From: Marchantia polymorpha subsp. ruderalis
Lineage: Eukaryota; Streptophyta; Marchantiopsida; Marchantiales; Marchantiaceae
Length of the DNA stretch: 64,000 nucleotides
Assembly (NCBI GenBank): GCA_037833965.1
Contig: AP031351.1
Location: 23,324,501 to 23,388,500, forward strand
Direction of reading: 5' to 3'
Below the pieces are notes generated by a model. It was not told the origin of the DNA. It ran no database searches and saw only the letters and a program-made list of their open reading frames with translations. Below are positions 60,390-64,000 of the stretch, piece by piece (within the stretch, counting starts at the first letter, position 1; each line of letters begins with the position of its first letter). The position numbers and the translations under genes were made by a program.

Positions 60390-60707
60390 CTTCCACCTTA
60401 CAGGATTTTCTCATTCGAAGCAAAAGATTTGCTTGATCTTCAATCTCTTGAAGACATCTCCTATTTGCCTCTGCTGCATCAATAGGAGTTGGTTCTGGCT
60501 GAACTTGGGAAGCTTGAACTTGAGGTTCAACTTCCATCTCTCCAACTCTCTCTCTCTCTCTCTCTCTACTTTCTCACTCTCTAATGCGAAGATTTTATCT
60601 TCCATGGCTTGCTGCTTGGTATGCCCATCTACTATTGCTTTTCTCAACTCCTTCATCTCCGCCATGATTGCATTGAGAACCTCACCCATATCAATTGATG
60701 TTCCCAT
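60390..60707 (-). pseudogene. gag: Element E gag, N-terminal part
   Basis: ATG at 60707 (MGTSIDMGEVLNAIMAEM), then a helical coiled-coil leader typical of Ty3/gypsy Gag (EMKELRKAIVDGHTKQQAMEDK...). An AG microsatellite near 60545-60572 lies at a frame change: the continuation (MEVEPQVQASQ...RRCLQEIEDQANLLLRM) is in another frame, so a slippage indel is likely. The frame enters the A2 LTR after KVEV. Confidence 0.65.
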
Positions 60708-61063
60708 GCTTTCTCACAATCCCTCTAATACAAAGTGAGTATAATCACTATGTGACCTCTCAACAAAGGAGTCACAAAAGGTGCAGGTGACTCTATCACA
60801 GCTCTATAGTACTCCTCTCCATAATTCCTCACAAGAAAATCTCTCCATATCCTCTTCTGTCTATATACTGTTCTAATCTCTACATAAGTGCTGAATCGAA
60901 CCGGGACAGGTGGTTCGCGATTCAAATCCATGAAACAATCAGTATAGAATGTATATAGTACAATCCCAAGTCTCTCCATAATTAACTATTGGAAGAATCA
61001 GTGGCACTCTTGACTCCATCACTCTAGTCATAAAATCTGCACCCCAACAAGCCACAAGGTACA
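60708..61063 (-). other. Possible short LTR and leader of element E
   Basis: In minus sense it may begin TGTACC at 61063 and reach a weak match (9 of 12) to the initiator-Met PBS TGGTATCAGAGC near 60733-60722. That would give an LTR of about 330 bp, a size found in chromoviruses. No second LTR is in the window, so this rests on position and the weak PBS. No credible ORF. Confidence 0.35.
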
Positions 61064-61066
61064 TCC

Positions 61067-62357
61067 GAGGCCCTTGGCCCGTAGGCGGCCTCTTGCCCGT
61101 CGAGGCTGCAGCGTGGTCCGTTGCTCCTGCGGTCGTCCGCGCTTCCTCATGCTTCTCTGGCGACGCACTTCCTTTCTCCGTCGCAATCGTCGCCGTGTCC
61201 GCACTGTTGGCTGGTAACACCAGTCTGCGTGCCTTCTGCTTCGGCCGGCTGTATGACTCGTACAACGGCCGCGGTCGAATGGGAGCAGAGGGTTCTTGAT
61301 GCTGCTCCTCTTCGGACTCTTCTCTCCATCGCCGCTTCCGCGGCACTCGTGCTGCAGGAGTGTTTCTCCCTTCGTCCCTCCGCCTTGATGGGGTAGAAGT
61401 CGGTGACTCCTCTGCATTAGTGTCGACCTCATTCTCCCGCACATACTTCCCGGGATGGTCGACGGACAACGGCGGAAAATGCTCAAGCTCTGCCGCTGTC
61501 AAACAATTCCGCTGTCGATAAAAATTGATGAGGAAAGGAGAGAGATGGTTTAGAGTCCCCCCCTTCTCCTCAAAAGCGTGCTGTCGCATCACCCTGTGCA
61601 GGATGCTCGCCCAGTGAATTGGAGTTCCCTCGATGACGCACTCCACAAAAGAGACCTGCCACAATGTGATGTAGCAGGCGCGGTGTGGCTGCAGTAATTG
61701 CATCAGCGCCGCGGACAAAGTCCGGCGAAATCGATCCTTGTAATCACGGGTCCTGTACCCATTCTTGGTAGACCTCCTGGTCTTGAACAGCTCCACAAAT
61801 TGCGCCTCTTCCTGCTTGGTCACCTTGATGCTCTCACTGTCGAAGAGGAGATGCCCTGGCATGCCGGCACATCTTCCCAATGCCTGCGCCCAATCTTGGA
61901 CTGTCCACCGATCAACATGCGGACGCAATCCGCGCGAGGGTGGTCCCTGTGGCTCTAGCCACTCGCGCACCATATTCGCACAGATGTAGTTCCATCCCCA
62001 TAGCAAGAAATCGAGTTTTCTTGCTATTAAGCGCTCCTCGAAAGCGCGCAGCCCGTTCTGTGGTAAGCGAAGCGGCACCATCCGCAATCTGCCCGGTCTC
62101 GTCATTGCGTTCCTGGAGTTCGCTCGCCCGCTCATTCTACTTTCGCACCGCTCGAGCTCCTTTCTCTCTCGGCAAACTCTAATCGCCCTCAATTCCAAAT
62201 CCCGCGCACTCACTTCTCCCTCAATCACCAAGAAATCCCCTGTGCGGCGACGTCGAGAATGTTTAGCAGCCAGCAGATGGACGCGCGCAGCGCGCACAAG
62301 AGATTGGAATCGCGAATTCAAGAATGGGACGCTCTCCGCCGCCCGGTCGAAGGTCAT
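61067..62357 (-). pseudogene. U3-encoded ORF in A3, N-terminal fragment
   Basis: ATG at 62357 (MTFDRAAES) and about 430 codons of the U3 protein: the N-terminal domain, the NLS-like PRKRRW and the start of the variable region, ending at TGQGP. The frame then reads into E and stops at 60939. Even in this older copy the N-terminal domain has no stop. Confidence 0.8.
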
Positions 62358-63603
62358 GGTCGGCTCTTGCTCGTGGAGGACGTCTCACTTGATGGCCGCG
62401 CCGGCTCTACGCTGGAACGGTCTCCGCTCTCACGCGCGGCTTCACGCTCCGCCGTCGCCGATTAAACTCTCACGCTCGAATTGGCGGATTTGAACTCCGC
62501 GAGCGTATTACCCCGCGGACATGGGAGCGCAGCGCCGAAGGCGAGTTTTCCGCCTTGCGCGGTACACTTGTTCGTACCGCCCCTCGGCCAATCCCCTTCT
62601 GCCTCGACGCGTGTGTCCGCATGTCGGACAAAAGTTCCACTCCTGCCTGTGCGCAGGCAGACTCCTCGGCGGATTCTCCGCCGGCGCGGAACTTCATCCT
62701 CCTGTGCATAGGCGCTCGCCTGTGCGCAGGCGAATTCCGTCCGCGGCGTCGCGCTGGCGCGGAAGGCGTTGACCGTGGTCAGCCGTCTCCGTCCAGACTG
62801 TCCGTTCCTTGTCTCTTCGTCGGCGCTTCCGCCGCCGCAACTCCGTCCGTCCAAGAGCGCATCCACCCGTCCCGTCCGCATGGTCCGTACGGATTTGATT
62901 ACTCTGGCGGCTCCTTGCTCGTCCGCGGCGCCGCGCTGGCGCAGAAGGCGCCGTACACTTTCTACCTCACAAGGCGCATTTCTAGGGCCCAAGGCGGATT
63001 TTCCGCCGACGCCGAAGCGCCTGTGCACAGGCGAACGCCTGTGCGTAGGCGGACTTCGCGCCTCCCCAAACCCTACTTCGCCTGTGCACAGGCGAACTTC
63101 CTTCGTCCGCGCATAGGACAAAACTTGATTCCCCCTTCCGCGTAGGCGGAATTCCCGCCGGTGGCGAACTCCTTCCGCCGAAGGCGAACGTCTACGTATC
63201 TTCCAATAGTGATAACTCCCTAAGTCCTCATCCGTTCCAAGCGTTCTTGGGCTCGTTGGAATCAGTGCGTCGAGCTCTTTCCAACGAGACCCTAACTCGG
63301 TCAAGGCGCCCGAGGGTTGACCTAATTATGAAGGATCTCCCTACCGCCGCGGACGCAACCTCCGAAGGCGGGTTTTGCGCCTTGCGCCGCAGGGATCCTA
63401 ACTGTAGAGCTCGCAGGGAGGGTGGTGCCCATCCTTACTGCTGCACCCCAAATCCTAGATTCTACAAGATCCCTCGAAAATCCCCGCGATCTTCCGGATT
63501 CACTTTGTTTTGATGTACCGAAGGCTATTTACAATGCTGCCAGGGTACAGTTTTTCCAAAAATGTTTTAATTTCCTCAGAATTACCAAAAGTGGGGTACC
63601 ACA
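61067..63603 (-). mobile_element. A-family LTR fragment A3 (U3 part)
   Basis: In minus sense the LTR starts at 63603 (TGTGGTACCCC) and runs 2.5 kb to 61067, where E begins. It is more diverged from A/A2 than they are from each other, in line with its being the oldest layer. It contains CGCCTGTGCACAGGCG near 63018-63033 and relatives. Confidence 0.85.
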
Positions 63604-63877
63604 CACTCCTAGTGGATGGATGACGTGGTGGATAACCCTAACAAGCACCCGGATCGCTGACGTGGCGCACCCAACTAACACACTAACTAACACACTCAAT
63701 CCTTACCTACAAGCACACGGATTGCTGACGTGGCACTGTCAACTAACACATCCACTCTGTACCTACCAAGTGCGCGGATCGCTGATGTGGCAACTATGAC
63801 TAGTGCACACTAAAGTATCTACATCAATATTCAGAGTAACCTCTACTTTAGTTCTAACTAACTAAAGATGGTTACAA
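63604..63877. repeat. Spacer with three degenerate GCTGACGTGGC repeats
   Basis: AAGCACNCGGATYGCTGAYGTGGC-like units are at 63640-63665, 63709-63734 and 63766-63791, with YAACTAACACA between the first two. No ORF or LTR end is recognised. The core TGACGTGG resembles plant bZIP sites; it may be part of another retroelement's LTR. Confidence 0.5.
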
Positions 63878-64000
63878 TTTCCCGCCGGAGGCGAACGTCT
63901 ACGTATATTCCGATAGTTATAACTCCCTAAGTTCTCATCCGTTCCAGGCGTTCTTGGGCTCGTTAGAACGAGCGTGTTGAGCCCTTTTCAACGAAACCCT
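63878..64000 (-). mobile_element. Diverged A/B-type LTR piece at right edge
   Basis: Similar to 63140-63300 of A3 (CCCGCCGG, GGCGAACGTCTACGTAT, ATAACTCCCTAAG, TCATCCGTTCCA). It shares CTCGTTAGAACGAGC with B-family LTRs. It runs off the edge and is intermediate between the two families. Confidence 0.65.

Larger units (their letters stand above)
60390..61066 (-). mobile_element. Element E, right part (leader and gag start)
   Basis: Minus-strand AT-richer sequence between the A2 5' LTR and the A3 LTR. It holds a gag N-terminus and about 355 bp upstream of it. The frame breaks at a capsid position (SCKVE) that fits the first residues of the E gag fragment at 3246, so A2 probably inserted here. 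Confidence 0.65.

Noticed and set aside
60880-60925. tRNA or SINE B-box-like GGTTCGATTC
   Set aside because: No A box at the right distance and no cloverleaf could be drawn; it lies in the leader of element E.
62462-63304. 280-codon minus-strand ORF upstream of the U3 ORF in A3
   Set aside because: The homologous region in A, A2 and A2' is broken into short unrelated frames, and its sequence is dominated by palindrome-derived Arg/Gly/Ala codons. No conserved frame.

Overview
The window is intergenic DNA from a plant-type (streptophyte) nuclear genome. It is built almost entirely of LTR retrotransposons of the Ty3/gypsy class inserted into one another; I see no cellular gene, rRNA, tRNA or CRISPR array. 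The plant assignment rests on Athila/Tat-like pol proteins, a primer-binding site matching the 3' end of plant tRNA-Asp, and a chromovirus-like RT. I cannot name the species.

Layout, oldest to youngest as read from the junctions. (0) A minus-strand A-family LTR, A3 (61067-63603), with a further diverged LTR piece at the right edge. (1) A chromovirus-like element E (minus) sits in A3. It is now split into 60390-61066 (leader and gag N-terminus) and 814-3246 (rest of gag, protease, RT), and its RNase H is cut at the left edge by a B-family LTR (1-813). (2) Element A2 (minus) sits inside E's gag: 5' LTR 55036-60389, gag-pro, pol, a 3' LTR, then a second truncated gag (3247-4174), i.e. LTR-internal-LTR-internal. 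(3) Element A (plus strand, 7631-47552) sits inside the 3' LTR of A2; a later deletion removed its first 30 bp and 423 bp of host. (4) Element C (minus, 22488-45877; 858-bp LTRs) sits inside the 3' LTR of A. (5) Element B (minus, 28132-43659; 15.5 kb, LTRs of 4.87 and 4.86 kb, TSD CTTCC) sits a few bases inside the gag start of C.

Families A and B share an uncommon design. Their LTRs are about 5 kb, close to the length of the coding interior, and each LTR carries one long ORF (about 950-1040 codons) in the same sense as gag-pol. The TATA box lies just after this ORF, so the ORF is in U3. It would therefore lie at the 3' end of the genomic RNA, downstream of pol, and be copied into both LTRs at each transposition, the topology of nef or sag in vertebrate retroviruses. 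The predicted protein has a conserved N-terminal domain, basic NLS-like stretches, a variable Pro/Arg/Ser-rich middle expanded by short DNA palindromes, an acidic patch and a C-terminal coiled coil.

In both families gag-pro and pol are in one frame, separated by a single UAG followed by CAA-UUA (A, A2) or CAA-CUA (B), the strong CARYYA context for stop-codon readthrough. B is structurally complete and looks very recent. In C the catalytic integrase Glu codon is a TAG stop, and its 5' leader encodes a separate zinc-knuckle protein.
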